DNA from: Pythium myriotylum
Taxonomy: Eukaryota; Oomycota; Peronosporomycetes; Pythiales; Pythiaceae
NCBI GenBank assembly: GCA_023091665.1
Contig: JALJCQ010000023.1
Span: 1,364,001-1,428,000, forward strand
Direction of reading: 5' to 3'
Length of the DNA stretch: 64,000 nucleotides
Shown here: positions 52,001 through 62,804 of the stretch, in pieces
How positions within the stretch are numbered: position 1 is the first letter of the stretch
How the letters are laid out: every line of letters starts with the position of its first letter
Notes under the pieces: model-generated
The model's input: only the letters and a program-made list of their open reading frames with translations
The model's database searches: none
What the model was told of the DNA's origin: nothing
Made by a program: the position numbers and the translations under genes

Positions 52001-53832
52001 AGTATTGACGGTTGGTCTTCAGCACCAACAAGGCCTGGAGAAGTACTGGGCACAGACTGTGACGGTCGAGGCCAACCACAGCTCTGGCCGTGCTGAAGAG
52101 CCGCTCGGCGACATTGGATGTCGGAACGACGGCAGCAACCAAGTCGTAGACGACACCTTGGTCGGCACGACGGGCTCTCTTGATGGCTCGTTCAGCGAAG
52201 CTGAGATCGTTGTCGGCCTCCACGTCAGTCGACCGTGGGGCGGTGTGGAGCTGCATCGCGGCCTTCTCGGCACGAGTGAGGACCTGTCGACCGCTTTGCA
52301 GCTTTACAATGGCTGACTCGTAGGCAGCGTCGCAAACGATGTCGGCGTTGGCGCCTACAGAAACGAGATATGCGGACCTATTAGATTCGCGGTTGGGATT
52401 CATCGTGCACAGATACTCACTGAGGTACACGTCAAACGGGGGGAACTGCTGTGTCAGCGCGTCAAATAGTGTCCGCACCTCCCACATCGTCACAGATTGA
52501 TCTTGAATGCGCTTCAACACAGACTCAATATTTTTGAGTTGGTCAAGCAAGGCGCGGAGCTTTCGGTTCATGGCTGGCGTCGGCAGAAGCTCCGCTATGG
52601 AGTCGTCATTGCGATCGAGGTGTTCGAGCAACTCAAAGTACCGTAGAACCATGAGGAACGTCGACCCCCATTGTGTGTCCTGGCGTAGCACAGGATGCAA
52701 TCGAGTTCGAAACCTAATGTGGAATTTTCGAACACAATAATTAGAATCAATTTGAGGAGTCAGAAAATAATTAGAATACAATTGAAGAGTCAGAAAACAA
52801 TTGGCAGACCCACTTGAGTCGGGCGGCTTGGTTGAGAGTGCGAAGTTTGATCATGAGCTGCTGCACCGTGTTGAGAGCAGTCTGAACCTCGTCTGTCAGA
52901 AGACGAACAGCGAGATTCAGGCGGTGGCTGGCACAGCCCACGAGCGGTACACTCATGAGCCGTGCCAGTTTCTTGTTAACAGAGCAGTTGTCCCCTACAA
53001 GAAAAATGCACTGCGACACCTCCTTTCCGTAGTAGCCGAGAACCTCCCTGATCGCGTTGAGATGGCTCTCTGCGCTGTGATTCTCATTGGGCTGCTCGAT
53101 GATCGGGGCAATGGAGAGCAGGGGGGTACGCACCATCCCTTTGACCTCGTAGGACGCAAAGAGAGCGAGATAGTGCTCGTTGTCGTGGGTCCACCCGTCA
53201 AATATGATGCCGAATTTGGCGGGGAGTTCGGCCGCAATAACTCGTTCGACTGCTGTCGCCAAGTCGACGATATTGCTGCGCAAGGTGTCGACCGAGGCCG
53301 GCGCAAGTCTGGTGTTGCTGTTGCGTACAAAATAACCCGTCAATTAATGAATTGCACAAAGAAATATTCGTTCTTACCGCCTCGTTGCTTCCCTCTCACA
53401 GAACGACAATGGGAGGTTCTCTTCAACAATCCAAGAGATCCACCCAAAGCGGTCCTGGGCCTTCTGGGACACCCATGAGAGAACGGATCCCGTTTGGCCG
53501 GCGCTGGCCGCACGCATCTGGGACTCAAACCCAGAGTGCTGTGCACGCACATGGGCAACGAGGTTGGAATAGCCGCGTCCAACGGCCTGGCGGTACGTGC
53601 GAGCGCACATCCTGCACCGCCAGTCACCAGTGCGAGCGCCAGTGTCGTCAACGGCGGGGCGAAAGAAAAAGCGATGGTGAGAATGGTGGTGGAGGTCGGG
53701 GAGCGACGAGAAGGTTGTCCATGGTTGAATAAGTTGGAAAATGAGAACGAAAGTCGATGACGAGAACTTACCAATGGTCCCCGAGGTGCGGCAGGTTCGT
53801 TTCGAGCCCAGTGATTGGCTCAGGAAGCACAA
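51891..53832 (-). CDS. hAT transposase (BED zinc finger, RNase H-like core, dimerisation domain), two introns
   Basis: Three exons on the minus strand: about 53832-53378, 53317-52814 and 52723-51891. Exon 1 has a BED-type zinc finger (CRMCARTY...HVRAQHSG). Exon 2 has FGIIFDGWTHDNEHYLALFA (core Asp region) and GCASHRLNLAVRLL. Exon 3 has PVLRQDTQWGSTFLMVLRYF, and the C-terminal dimerisation helix VVPTSNVAERLFSTARAVVG. Introns of 60 nt (53318-53377) and 90 nt (52724-52813) fit GT-AG and keep frame. The 5' limit is uncertain: no ATG leads exon 1, and a GTAAGT at about 53767 suggests one more intron. A 40-C run on the plus strand (51961-52000) adds a Gly run near the C-terminus without breaking the frame. 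It may be an active enzyme. Confidence 0.8.
51961..52000. repeat. 40-nt C run inside the hAT transposase 3' end
   Basis: An uninterrupted run of 40 C on the plus strand, read as poly-Gly on the coding strand. Such length is rare and could be a mis-sized homopolymer. Confidence 0.95.
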
Positions 53833-54057
53833 AACAGCTCCGATTGGCGTAATGTTAAAGATTGAGCATGTGATTGGTAGGCGGGGCGATGAGAGGTAGG
53901 AGGGGCAGAAGGGATGGAGGACTAAATAATTCTTCGGGGCTCGGAGTCAAAATAAATTATGCATAATCCAGCACTTTTTTGGAACAATAAATTATTGGTG
54001 ACCACCCCTAGAAAATTATGTTCTGGGCTTTATTTATTCGGAACCCCTGAACTTGAG

Positions 54058-54500
54058 ACGAATGGCTTGGTCTATCGGAACAACGCCAGCCGCTGGGCCT
54101 GCGCAGTCCATCCGGTGAAGAAGCAGGGAAGCGATGACAACCGCATTACAGTGGACTATCGATCTGTTAACCAGTGCACTGTATCGCTTGCCAGGTCGAC
54201 CCCGAACTTGCGCGCGGTGACCCGGCCTGTGCGTGGCGCGTATGACTTTGGTCAGTTTGATTTCTTCAAGGGGGTTTTGGCAACTACCCTTCGCAGTCAA
54301 GTATCAAGAGTTGTTTATCTTTGTGACCGAGGACGGGGTGTTTACACCGACTTGAGTTCTCCAGGGTGCAGCCGACTCCGCACTCCACTTCGAGCTACAG
54401 ATGGATGCAGTATTCCGCGAGTAGCTCTATGACTCCGTACTCGTGTGGATAGGCGACGTGCTGCTATTTGCATCAAGCCGCCGCTTCTTGCGCCCTCGAG
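54058..54500 (+). pseudogene. gypsy-5 reverse transcriptase, right of the hAT insertion
   Basis: Continues the frame from 51777: GLVYRNNASRWACAVHPVKK, ITVDYRSVNQCT, PNLRAVTRPVRGAYDFGQFD and FFKGV are the RT fingers and first Asp block of oomycete gypsy elements. Then frames shift (near 54290) through LFIFVTEDGVFTPT-like sequence, the ALHFELQMDAVF-like sequence, and VWIGDVLLFASS near 54445-54475, where the usual YIDD is changed to WIGD. It ends abruptly at a perfect palindrome (54501-54534). Confidence 0.75.
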
Positions 54501-54534
54501 TCTTCATGACAGCCCTCGAGGGCTGTCATGAAGA
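54501..54534. repeat. 34-bp perfect palindrome at a transposon junction
   Basis: TCTTCATGACAGCCCTC and its exact complement meet at a CTCGAG centre with no spacer. It lies exactly where gypsy-5 RT homology stops and the chromodomain/zinc remnant begins. Confidence 0.9.
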
Positions 54535-55004
54535 TAAGAAGAAGCAGCTCATGGGTGTGGATCTGTCATGGAGCGAAGACGACGAGGTAGCTCACGTGCG
54601 AGGAAAGCTGCAGCCGTGGGCTTTGAAGATTGTCGGTGCCCGCTACAGTATTGAATACGAGGTGGAAGGCATTTGTGACTTTTACATAGTCACAGAGAAA
54701 TGGGAGATCGATTCGCATGTATTTTGTTGCGTGGGTTGGATTCGTCGAGAAGACATGGGAGCCAAAAGGTAATCCCCCTGACATGGTCGCATCATTTCGG
54801 AATGATGTCGCGGGGATGAAACAAGAATTTTCTCACCAAGTTCAAGATAGGCGCACTGTTATTGCTTGTGCAACATGCTGCAAGGGTCGTGATGGTCTCA
54901 CAAGCAGTTGCACTCGGTGCGAGAAACCGATGCATCACTTCTGTGCAATTGATGTCTGTGCGTCACTTGGTTTGAAGGATACGAATGGGGATGATGTCAT
55001 CTAG
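54535..55004 (+). pseudogene. Chromodomain plus PHD-like zinc module remnant
   Basis: After the palindrome, YEVEGICDFYIVTEKWEID and, one base out of phase, MYFVAWVGFVEKTWEP form a chromodomain. Downstream, CATCC...SCTRCEKPMHHFC is a C-rich zinc module with PHD-like spacing, ending VCASLGLKDTNGDDVI. The shift near 54718 is a one-base lesion. This is not the usual gypsy C-terminus; a chromodomain followed by a zinc module may mark a different transposon family. A further stop-free stretch at 55229-55434 (KAKKKKKKKKGETFTVTERL and a Cys/His tail) may be its end. Unrecognised as a family. Confidence 0.5.
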
Positions 55005-55228
55005 TTTCCCAATGACATGTGTTACTGTAGTATAGGCTGCTATAATCAGCGTCCAGGTGCTTCGCGTGCTGCGAGAAGAGAAAGCGATCGCGAAATGCTG
55101 TCAATTCAAACGACTCGGAATGTACAAATGTTGACGTAGATAATACCGATGATGACTACGGGGAAGCCGTGGGGAAGTTAAAACGGAACACTGCTTCGAA
55201 AGCGTAGGCATCTTCGTCGAAATCCACG

Positions 55229-55434
55229 ACTCAACTCAAAAAGTCATAGAAGTTGAGCAATTCGTTTTCAATACCAGAACAAAAGGTCCCAAAGCAAAGA
55301 AGAAGAAGAAGAAGAAGAAGGGAGAAACCTTTACTGTCACTGAACGACTCGGTTTTTCCCATTGTGGCTCTAATGTAAGCGCAATTTTTGGTGAAACATG
55401 CTTTGTACGAGATCGTGTTTTGCACGCTCCGCGA
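55229..55434 (+). other. Stop-free stretch with (AAG)n, possible end of the chromodomain element
   Basis: The frame runs from a stop near 55206 to TGA at 55432-55434. It includes an AAG microsatellite at 55296-55320 encoding poly-Lys, and a Cys/His/Arg-containing tail. No start codon and no recognised domain. Confidence 0.3.
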
Positions 55435-55526
55435 TGATTGGCTGAAAAGACGAAATCAAGTGGAATCAATCAAGCCCGCTCGTGTGGCTGAGGGCTTCGT
55501 TGATCACACGTTGTGAGGGGTCGAAA

Positions 55527-56833
55527 ATGGCGGTCGCGCCAGCCAAACGTAAGCGCAAGTATCGTGTGATCTCGCGCGACACGGCGGAAGCGATCGAGAC
55601 GTGCAGGGTCTACTTTGAGAAGGAGGCGAGGGGCGAGAAACGAGAGAAGGTGACACGGCCAATCGATCGTACTGCCGCTTGTTTCGACATCAGTCGCTCC
55701 ACCGTCATCGACATCCGCAAACGACTCGAGAGTGATGCGGTGTTCGACGACGGTGAGACGTGAGAACGAGAGATGGAGGTGCCGTTGTCGTTTGCCGGTG
55801 TGATTCGTGAAGCGATCCATGACATGAGTGCAGCCAAGCTGTCACGCTCGACTCACTGCTTCATCGACTCGAACAAACACGGTGCACAAGAACACATGGA
55901 TGGAAATGGGCTCGCACTACCCTATGGCGTTTTCTGACTGACAAAATGGGGTACACGTATGGAAAGCGACGGTCATACTACCAAGACCTGCGTGAAGACG
56001 TCGCGATCGCCGCCCAGCGCATCGACTATATCAAGCGAGTTCAGCGCTATCGATCTCAAGGACGGCCCATCTTCTACCAAGACGAGACATGGGCGAATAA
56101 GAACATGACGCCAGAAAATGTGTGGCTTGATGAGAATGGCAAGGGAGGTTTGAAGGTTCCTCAGGGCAAGGGCGAAAAAACGATCATTTGCCACGTCGGT
56201 GGCGATAGTGGGTTTGTTCCAGAGGCGCGACTGATCTTCCGCGGCGCCAGGGCTCTCAAAGACTCCGATTACCACACCGAGATGAACGCAGCTGCGTTCG
56301 CCGACTGGCTCGAGAAGAAGGTGTTCCCAGCTATCCCCTCGGGATCCGTTGTCGTGATCGACAGAGCGAGTTACCACACCACGCTGACCGAGGAAACGAA
56401 GCCAGCCAAGTCGACCTTTCGAAAGGACGAGCTCGCGGAGTGGCTTGTAAACCATGGTGTGGTTGTCGATGGGCGGCGCTCCAAGGAAGCCTACATGGAG
56501 CTGACAAGAGTGGAACTTGCGAGCATCTGCAAGGAGAACAAACCTGCGCCTGTGTTCCAAGTGTCTGTGCTCGCACAGAAGTTTGGATGTGATGTGCTCC
56601 TGCTCCCTGTTGGCCACCCCGAACTGAACCCCATCGAGATGGTGTGGTCGTACGTCAAGGGATATGTCGCCAAGCATAACGTGAACTTCTCGCTCGCCGA
56701 CGTCGAGCGCCTCGCACATGAAGCTCTGGACAAGTTCGACGCAGACGACTGGAAGAAGTACATCAAGCACTGCGTCGGCGTTGAAGACAAGTTCCTGGCA
56801 GCAGCCGATACTATTCCTATTGAGATTGAATGA
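55527..56833 (+). pseudogene. Tc1/mariner-type transposase (DDE_3), broken between N-terminal and catalytic parts
   Basis: The ATG at 55527 opens an HTH-containing N-terminal part (to 55763; TAACFDISRSTVIDIRKRLE is a helix-turn-helix). Stops and shifts follow for about 180 bp, then a 295-codon catalytic frame at 55946-56833. It has IFYQDETWANKNM (first Asp), VVVIDRASYHT (second Asp), and LPVGHPELNPIEMVWSYVKG (NPIE with the last acidic Glu, so D-D-E). It ends naturally at TGA. TA-flanked inverted ends were not found. The catalytic part could still be functional if supplied with the N-terminus; as it stands the gene is broken. Confidence 0.85.
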
Positions 56834-58214
56834 CAAGTTTGGGTCTCGATAAGTCTGCTTCCTCTTGTCCGATTTTGATGCTTGGAAGTCGTGCAGCACG
56901 GGATTGTGTCTATCTCTGCAATTGTGTCAATCTCTGCAATTGCGAAACAAACCGGGTCAGAATCGTAATAACTGCCGCACTGGATGAAAATCCAAAAGTC
57001 GCTTATTAACTGGAATAAAGTTTAATAAATTAATACACTGTTGTGTACACTTTAGCAGCTCTTCGAGGCCACGTATCGGATGCGCCGAGCAAGGGTTCGT
57101 GCGAAGAAATCGCACAGGCGTAGCGATTAATAACTAATAATAGTACACTCTCAGGCATTCAATTGCCTTATTCTCAATACACTGAGATAAAGAGTTTCAG
57201 GTTGTACCCCGGAGCAGAAATCTCCCGGGGGTGTCTCTATGTGAGCCGCCCAACAACGGTATAACACTAGTGACAGTCTTTTGGTACTTTTTCTTGGAGC
57301 AGTCAGGGAAACGTCCTCTAATCGCAACAATGGGAATATGCAAATATGGAATACCAAGAATCTGGCGTGAGCCAATATCCCAGGTAAATAGTTCAGGGGA
57401 AAGGGTGCTACAACACTTTGACACTCGGTCTAAGCGTCTCGCCCCCAGGAACCCGACACACACAAATACACCACACGCAGCTACGCTAATCGGTTACCTT
57501 GGTAAGTCGCCGATCGCTACCCAGTACCTCGGGTCACTGGGATGGTATAGTTGGATGAGCCGACACTGGCAGGAAAGGCGCTTGTGCAGAACAAGGCAAC
57601 ATGTAGAGTCTTATTCGATATTCTATCTAGACTCTAGAGGCGGTCGCTTTCTCCAAGGGATCCCCCATTGGCGATCTTTGAGCGCGACTCCCTCTAGGGG
57701 CCCAACATGCAAACACGCAAACGGGTCTGAACCCAACCCGGCGACTCCTGAAAGGTCACGACCGAGTACCTTCGCCCCCGGCCGAACACCCCGGGGCAAA
57801 GGTACTCGGGGGGGGGGGGGGGGGGGGGGGGGTCGTCTCCTTTGGAAGGAACATCAATCTTGACCAATCATTCCGAGCTTTGGTCCGGGCTGAACTGCAG
57901 TCCCATTGGTGGCGGTCCTGGCCGTAATCCCCGGAGGAATTTTGACCAGTCACTTCGCCACAAACACGAAGAGGTAGTGAACACAACACGCGAACTTCAA
58001 GAAGTAGTTGCGTGGGCACACGCTTTTTTCGATGTCGACGCGCCATCCCTCGGCCGGCATACTAGCAAATTTTATTCGAGCGTTATTAATTTATTATCGC
58101 TAACCATGCCGTTCAATTTCTGCTTCTCGCTCTTCGAAAGCATGTTGTGTTGCCCTTTGGTAATGTACTCGACTGAGATGACTGTGACACACGTGCTCCT
58201 TGGGAGACCATCGA
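56834..58214. other. Non-coding region with hairpin plus G run
   Basis: 1.4 kb. 57200-57760 reads like an LTR or leader of a gypsy element, but no second copy was found. A strong hairpin at 57764-57807 runs straight into 25 G (57808-57832). A plus frame from 57842 starts with TTG, has no recognised domain, and is not called. Confidence 0.45.
57764..57832. repeat. Stem-loop abutting a 25-nt G run
   Basis: GAGTACCTT at 57764-57772 pairs with AAGGTACTC at 57799-57807, with an inner GCCCC/GGGGC stem. Twenty-five G follow directly. Long G tracts can form quadruplex structures. Confidence 0.85.
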
Positions 58215-59743
58215 CTAACTCACGAGTTGAACGCGCTGAGAATCAGTAAGAACGCGTTTTTGGCATTTGGCCATTAGCTGCATCCTTCTTTCAAGTTTCT
58301 TTAGCTCACGGTTCATTTTTGGGATTCCACGTACGACGGAATGCTTGTGGCAACAACTGGCGAGTTTGTCTAGTAGACTCCGAACTTTGAGCCAAACGCG
58401 AATAGTATAATCCCGTTTGATGTTGTATTGTCCCAAGGGGTTGTTCATCTTCCCGAATATGGGAGGAGTACGGTAGCACTGCCATCGCACAAGTTTTTCG
58501 GGTGAGCTAGTGTCGATAAAAGTACTGGTCAAAACGGACTGTCTCGATCGACGTTGACCTCTGGGTCCAAGCTCTAACACACGCTCTAATTCGTTTTGAT
58601 TTCTTGCGAAGTGCATACCGTATGCAAAGTCGAAAATCTCTTTCCGAATTGAACGAGGCAGGCTCTTCCAACTACATGATAGAAGCACATAATATACTTG
58701 GTGTCGGAGTATAGTCCAAAATTTGCCCTCGGAGCACTGAACTGAGTGTCGTCGCCGTCGCCCATCACTTACTTTATTTGTGGCAGTGTCCCCGTCTGCT
58801 CATGGAACAACTTCATCTGGCTTTGCAACACACGAGTATAGATGACCTCAGTTCGCTGGGAAACAGCTACTGGCTTGAATGATCTGTCTCTTCCAGACAA
58901 ACCCCAAACGATAACATGATACGAGGACTGGTTGAACTTGAATGTAAAATATGTACTCGTTGGAATCCTGAGTTGGTGTAGGAGCCTTATAGTAGTTAGG
59001 CCGAATACAAATGGATCCTTCTCATCACGATCGCTAATTTTTGGCGTTCCGTACATATCTGTCACATCCCAACGGAGAGGATCTCCTTCTCCAGAAGTCG
59101 AGGACACTCGATACTTCTTTGCGAGCTCAATCATTGTAGATCGTTATTGCTCAGGTGGTCGCTACGCAATTTTGGGAAAATCAGGAATAGCGCCACATTC
59201 CCACTTCAGCGCTTCTATCAAGTCATTCCGAATTCAAGATGGCTTTATGTCTTTTTCCACCATTGCCCACACAACTACTCGCATGGACCTTGTCAATTTA
59301 TTCTGCTCTGGAGAGGATGTAGTAGAGAAGTGATCCTCCAGCACGTAAATGCTTCCGGTCACAGAGCGCTCACACACCAGTATCTTGGCCCACCACAAGC
59401 ACGTCGACACATGAGAACATTCAGCACAAGCTGAGTACGACATAGAGTGCACTCCCCCGATCGTATCGCATACTGTTCATGTCGATGTGTTGCTTGTTTT
59501 GAACTTGAACGTCTTTGCGCACCAATCCATGATCGTCTCCAGCGTACATCCAAGTTGTTGGAGAGTCTTGAGGGTGGCATCGGCCAACTGCGTTGTGTTA
59601 TCGTCGTCGACACTCTCGGTATCTGCTCCAAGCTGCTCGTGTTTGCCTGTTCGAACACGCAGCACAATAGCCTCGATCTCGTTCCCGATGATCTCGGAAC
59701 TGCGTAGACTGCATCTCAAATGCAAGTTGGCCAGCAAAACCAA
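58215..59743 (-). pseudogene. Mutator-like (MULE) transposase pseudogene
   Basis: Minus-strand frames in series: a Cys-rich N-terminal part (C-x2-C near CAECSHVSTC at 59400), then TFKFNQSSYHVIVWGLSGRD and RSFKPVAVSQRTEVIYTRVL, the first Asp area of MULE transposases. VMGDGDDTQF holds the second Asp with its DGDxTQ motif. RSIRKEIFDFAYGMHFARNQ and WQCYRTPPIFGKMNNPLGQY, followed by LKVRSLLDKLASCCHKHSVV, form the C-terminal third. Frame breaks at 59235-59130, 58769 and 58690. Long terminal inverted repeats were not found. The DNA encodes a cut-and-paste enzyme, inactive here. Confidence 0.8.
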
Positions 59744-60041
59744 TGGAATGAGAGGCTCTCGGCGAGGACAGAAAGCTCTTGTACAGCACTCTCTACTACC
59801 AGCGACTGCACTACAATCGTCGCCGCATCACTTCACCAGAAGGGCACCGGCATGCGTGGAAGGCCTTTGTAGACAGCTACAAACAAACAAGACGCCGCCG
59901 CGTGGCTGGAAGGGCTTCGTGCAGACAATGCAAAATTCGAGTTGAAGACCTTCCGCGATGCAATTTATCGTGTCCACCGTGTGAGGAGGGAGAAAGAATC
60001 CGTTGGTCCAGTTCCCCTCTCTCCCATCGTGACCATATATC
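59744..60041. other. Gap between MULE and acidic ORF
   Basis: About 300 bp without a supported gene. Confidence 0.5.
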
Positions 60042-60752
60042 TCAAGCTTCTTCCCTGAAGACGCGAGCAGGTTCTCTTCGTTCATCGTCATCGAGGTCCG
60101 TGCCATCATCACGGTGATCGGAATCTGCCGCACAATCTGAATCAGAATCCAAGCCCTCGAATCGCTGCATGTCCTCGGGTGGACCAACTTTGATATCCGG
60201 TCGTCGCAAGGAGCGATCGGCAGCAGTAGCTCTTTGATGCGCACGTCGACTGTTTTCCCACTGTTGATCGTACGCAGAGACGGCTGTCTGCTCGTCATCG
60301 TCTGATTCATCGCTACTTGATTCCGAGTCATCCGAATCGACGTTCGAACCATAAAACGGTTGAATAGTGGGCCGCTGGAACTGGCTCAAGTCTGCATCTG
60401 ACACCCCGACCGATGAAGAATCACTTGAAACCGAGCCTTGCAACACGTCCGTTACATCGATCGCACTTTGATTATATGACGGCCACCCCTCAGACGCCGG
60501 ACTAGAATTCAATAGCCCTTGGTCTCTCGCTGGATCCACACGGGACGGACCGGCAACGAACGAGCCCAACGCACCTTCATCCACGACGGATGAGCCCACA
60601 CTAACCTCGTTGGCTCGCGTCGCGGCCACTGGGACACTTGTCACCGACGGAGCTACACCAAACGCACGCACTGACGACGAGGTTCCGTCCGCACCAACAC
60701 CACCTCCGCTCACGACTGGCGCTGTCGCCGCCGCCGCCGTCGTTACGACCAT
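60042..60752 (-). CDS. Acidic Ser/Asp-rich ORF, unknown (possible transposon N-terminus)
   Basis: The first ATG at 60752 (frame open from 60770) gives 236 residues. The N-terminal half is Ala/Val/Gly-rich and low complexity. The middle has DSDDSESSSDESDDDE, followed by a basic and then an acidic stretch (DSDSDCAADSDHRDDGTDLD). It ends at 60042. This disordered acidic profile is common in N-terminal regions of piggyBac-type transposases and in histone chaperones; no catalytic block follows. I recognise no family and cannot exclude a chance frame. Confidence 0.3.
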   Translation of the reverse strand: MVVTTAAAATAPVVSGGGVGADGTSSSVRAFGVAPSVTSVPVAATRANEVSVGSSVVDEGALGSFVAGPSRVDPARDQGLLNSSPASEGWPSYNQSAIDVTDVLQGSVSSDSSSVGVSDADLSQFQRPTIQPFYGSNVDSDDSESSSDESDDDEQTAVSAYDQQWENSRRAHQRATAADRSLRRPDIKVGPPEDMQRFEGLDSDSDCAADSDHRDDGTDLDDDERREPARVFREEA

Positions 60753-60831
60753 CCGCGCTGCGCCCGCCACGGCTGGCTGGTTGGTCTTTGCTTTAACCGC
60801 GTTCTACGCGTCACTCGGTGTGCCCCGGGCA

Positions 60832-61212
60832 TCACGGAGGCGGTGTCTTTGCTTGTGTGGTTGATCTGATCTCAATGCATTGCTTACACTGAAGTATGCG
60901 TCGCTTACACGTGGCAGTTCTTTTCGCTGTAGGCATCTCGACAGTACCCTGCCCTTCGCCTGACGCCAGGCCGCCGATCTCTCGCTTGCACCCTCCGCGG
61001 TTCGCCATGCCTCCCTTCTTTCTCGTTTTACTTGCTCGGTACACTGATATTTTGAAGATGGCCCGTTGCACGCGTGTACGCGCGATTTGAATGTTTGAAA
61101 GGATATCGGCGACGACCTGGGCACCGAGCTGCAAGTGTTCCACGGCGGTTTCAAGTTGAAGTGGAGTTGGACTTCTTGCCCTAACCGCGAGTGTGATCGT
61201 TCTGCAAAACAT
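60832..61212 (-). other. Open frame, unrecognised
   Basis: 126 codons on the minus strand with a helical middle (PLQLETAVEHLQLGAQVVAD, ILSNIQIARTRVQRAI) and a basic tail. The start codon is ATG (61212). It lies upstream of the acidic ORF and could be part of the same transposon remnant. No family seen. Confidence 0.25.
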
Positions 61213-62052
61213 ATGTGTCTTGATTAAACTATTGGGTCACGAAAATTGACACAATCGCTAACATGTATTTGTGACTCGTACCCGGTGCCGACATGTGACA
61301 ACAAAATTGTTCCCGGCTCCGACAATGGTGAATGAGGGGTTAATGGGTATTTTTTTCTGGTGCACTTCCATTCTGTACAAACGAAGAGAAAAAGGGAGCA
61401 GCATACACCAAACTGCTGCAGAGCATATTCATAACGGCTGCCCAATATACAGGGTGTGCCATCCCCAAAACCTATTATACATAATGGGGGATTAATATCC
61501 TCTATAACGGATATCATCTTTCAAAGTTTTGTCGTTGTGTCGCGCCCCTCCATTCTCCACCTGGGTGGACGGCAAAATGCAGCGCGGAATTGTCGCATGG
61601 GGGGCGAGGTCGAGGACCCCATAAAGCTCCCCAGAAGGCCATCAATAGCACATTAGAGTCAGGTACATCCAACCTATCTGTACGTACTGCGCTCTTTGCC
61701 ACGGGATATCAGCTTCTGAATTCGACATCTCAATCTAATACTTGCTAGACACGAGCCACATAGTGATGAATAAAATCGAATTCCGCGGCGGGATTTCTCC
61801 GCCCCCAGAGCTCGCCCAGCGCTGCTGGGCGCCTCGAAAGATTCACCGCGCACTGTTCTTGCTGTACGTACGGGGTGTGTTGTAGCTGGTGGTCTGGTTC
61901 TCAAATTTTGGTCTATCGGCTTTTCGTGCAGGTCCATTACCAATACTATCGTTTTGGAGGGTCGTGCGCTATCCTCTGTATGTGTAGTTTCTGGAGTTAA
62001 ACTGAGCTGTAAATAACGCGGCAACCATGACTTTCGGAACGTTGCATACTAG
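61213..62052. other. Non-coding gap
   Basis: About 840 bp. Short tandem-like sequences such as CCATAATATATGGG-type and CGCCCAGCGCTGCTGGGCG (61820s, a hairpin). No supported gene. Confidence 0.5.
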
Positions 62053-62541
62053 CTCAATCGTTTGCATCCACTCAACGCGTGCGAAAAGGAGATCTTGGAG
62101 GCGCGGCAACACGACAACCTCCCGGGCCAACGAAAGCGCGACTACGTCTTCTTCGGGCAGCTTGCCACGCTCTACGTCGCGGACGAAAAGACGCGCAGCG
62201 GCACTGTTCACGCGAGCTACGCGTGGAGCGTGGTCCACATTTCGTCGTGGATCACGCTCCCAATCCCCATCAGGTAAGTCGACAACCTTCACCACTGAGT
62301 CGTCCCATTCAATTTTGACCTTCCTCTCTCTTAAACTTCTGTGCTTTGCATAGAACGCAGTAACCCGGTTCATGTGAAAGGAGTAGGAGAACCGCAAGTC
62401 TAAAGCAAGCATGAATCCAGTTTCGCAGGCGAGGTAGCGACAGCGGAACCGCGGGGAGTCGAAGTCGTGGATGCAAGATCTTGTGGAGTTGGTGCTGTAG
62501 GAGACAGCGTCACGCCCGCCGCCGACTCCAGCCAAGCCTGA
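62053..62541 (+). CDS. Possible host gene exons, unknown protein
   Basis: 62053-62275 is an open exon with very strong C/G-ending codons, the codon style of host genes here (HPLNACEKEILEARQHDNLP, YVFFGQLATLYVADEKTRSG, ASYAWSVVHISSWITLPIPI). It follows an acceptor-like TACTAG and stops at a donor-like CAG|GTAAGT (62275/62276). A second open stretch in fitting phase could run from about 62391 to 62541 (GEVATAEPRGVEVVDARSCG..., stop TGA) if the acceptor near CTAAAG is used. There is no 5' exon and no ATG. The antisense frame (61969-62625, minus) also looks ordered but is probably its shadow. No family seen. Confidence 0.35.
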
Positions 62542-62804
62542 TCCACCACTGTGAGCTGATCTAACGGGAAAATTAGGTTGAGGTCGTCTTCCCATACATG
62601 CTGGTGGTGTCGGAGGTGGAGACACGAAAAGGGATTCGAGTGGGGATGCCGGCGGAGACTCTTCGTGTCGGTGTTCTGTAGGTCGCGGCTTCTACACTTG
62701 CAGTTGTGGCGCTTGCATGGACGGGATGAGCAAAAATTAGCAACTAACTGTCTGTCACTATCATCAGAATGCACAGAGCGCCCATGGATTTCCTCTAGGC
62801 ACTA
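62542..62804. other. Intergenic sequence
   Basis: No supported gene. A minus frame 62400-62774 has a Cys-rich start (RPCKRHNCKCR) but no full known motif. Confidence 0.4.

Larger units (their letters stand above)
51778..54049 (-). mobile_element. Complete hAT transposon with perfect ends inserted in gypsy-5
   Basis: 2,272 bp. The left end CAGGGGTTCCGAATA and the right end TATTCGGAACCCCTG are exact 15-bp inverted repeats. They are flanked by identical 8-bp target duplications AACTTGAG (51770-51777 and 54050-54057), the hallmark of hAT insertion. It encodes one transposase on the minus strand with three apparently unbroken exons. Both duplications being perfect implies a recent insertion. Confidence 0.95.

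Noticed and set aside
57231..57863. 210-codon plus-strand frame as a gene
   Set aside because: No ATG at the start, random composition, and its end runs through the 25-G tract as poly-Gly.
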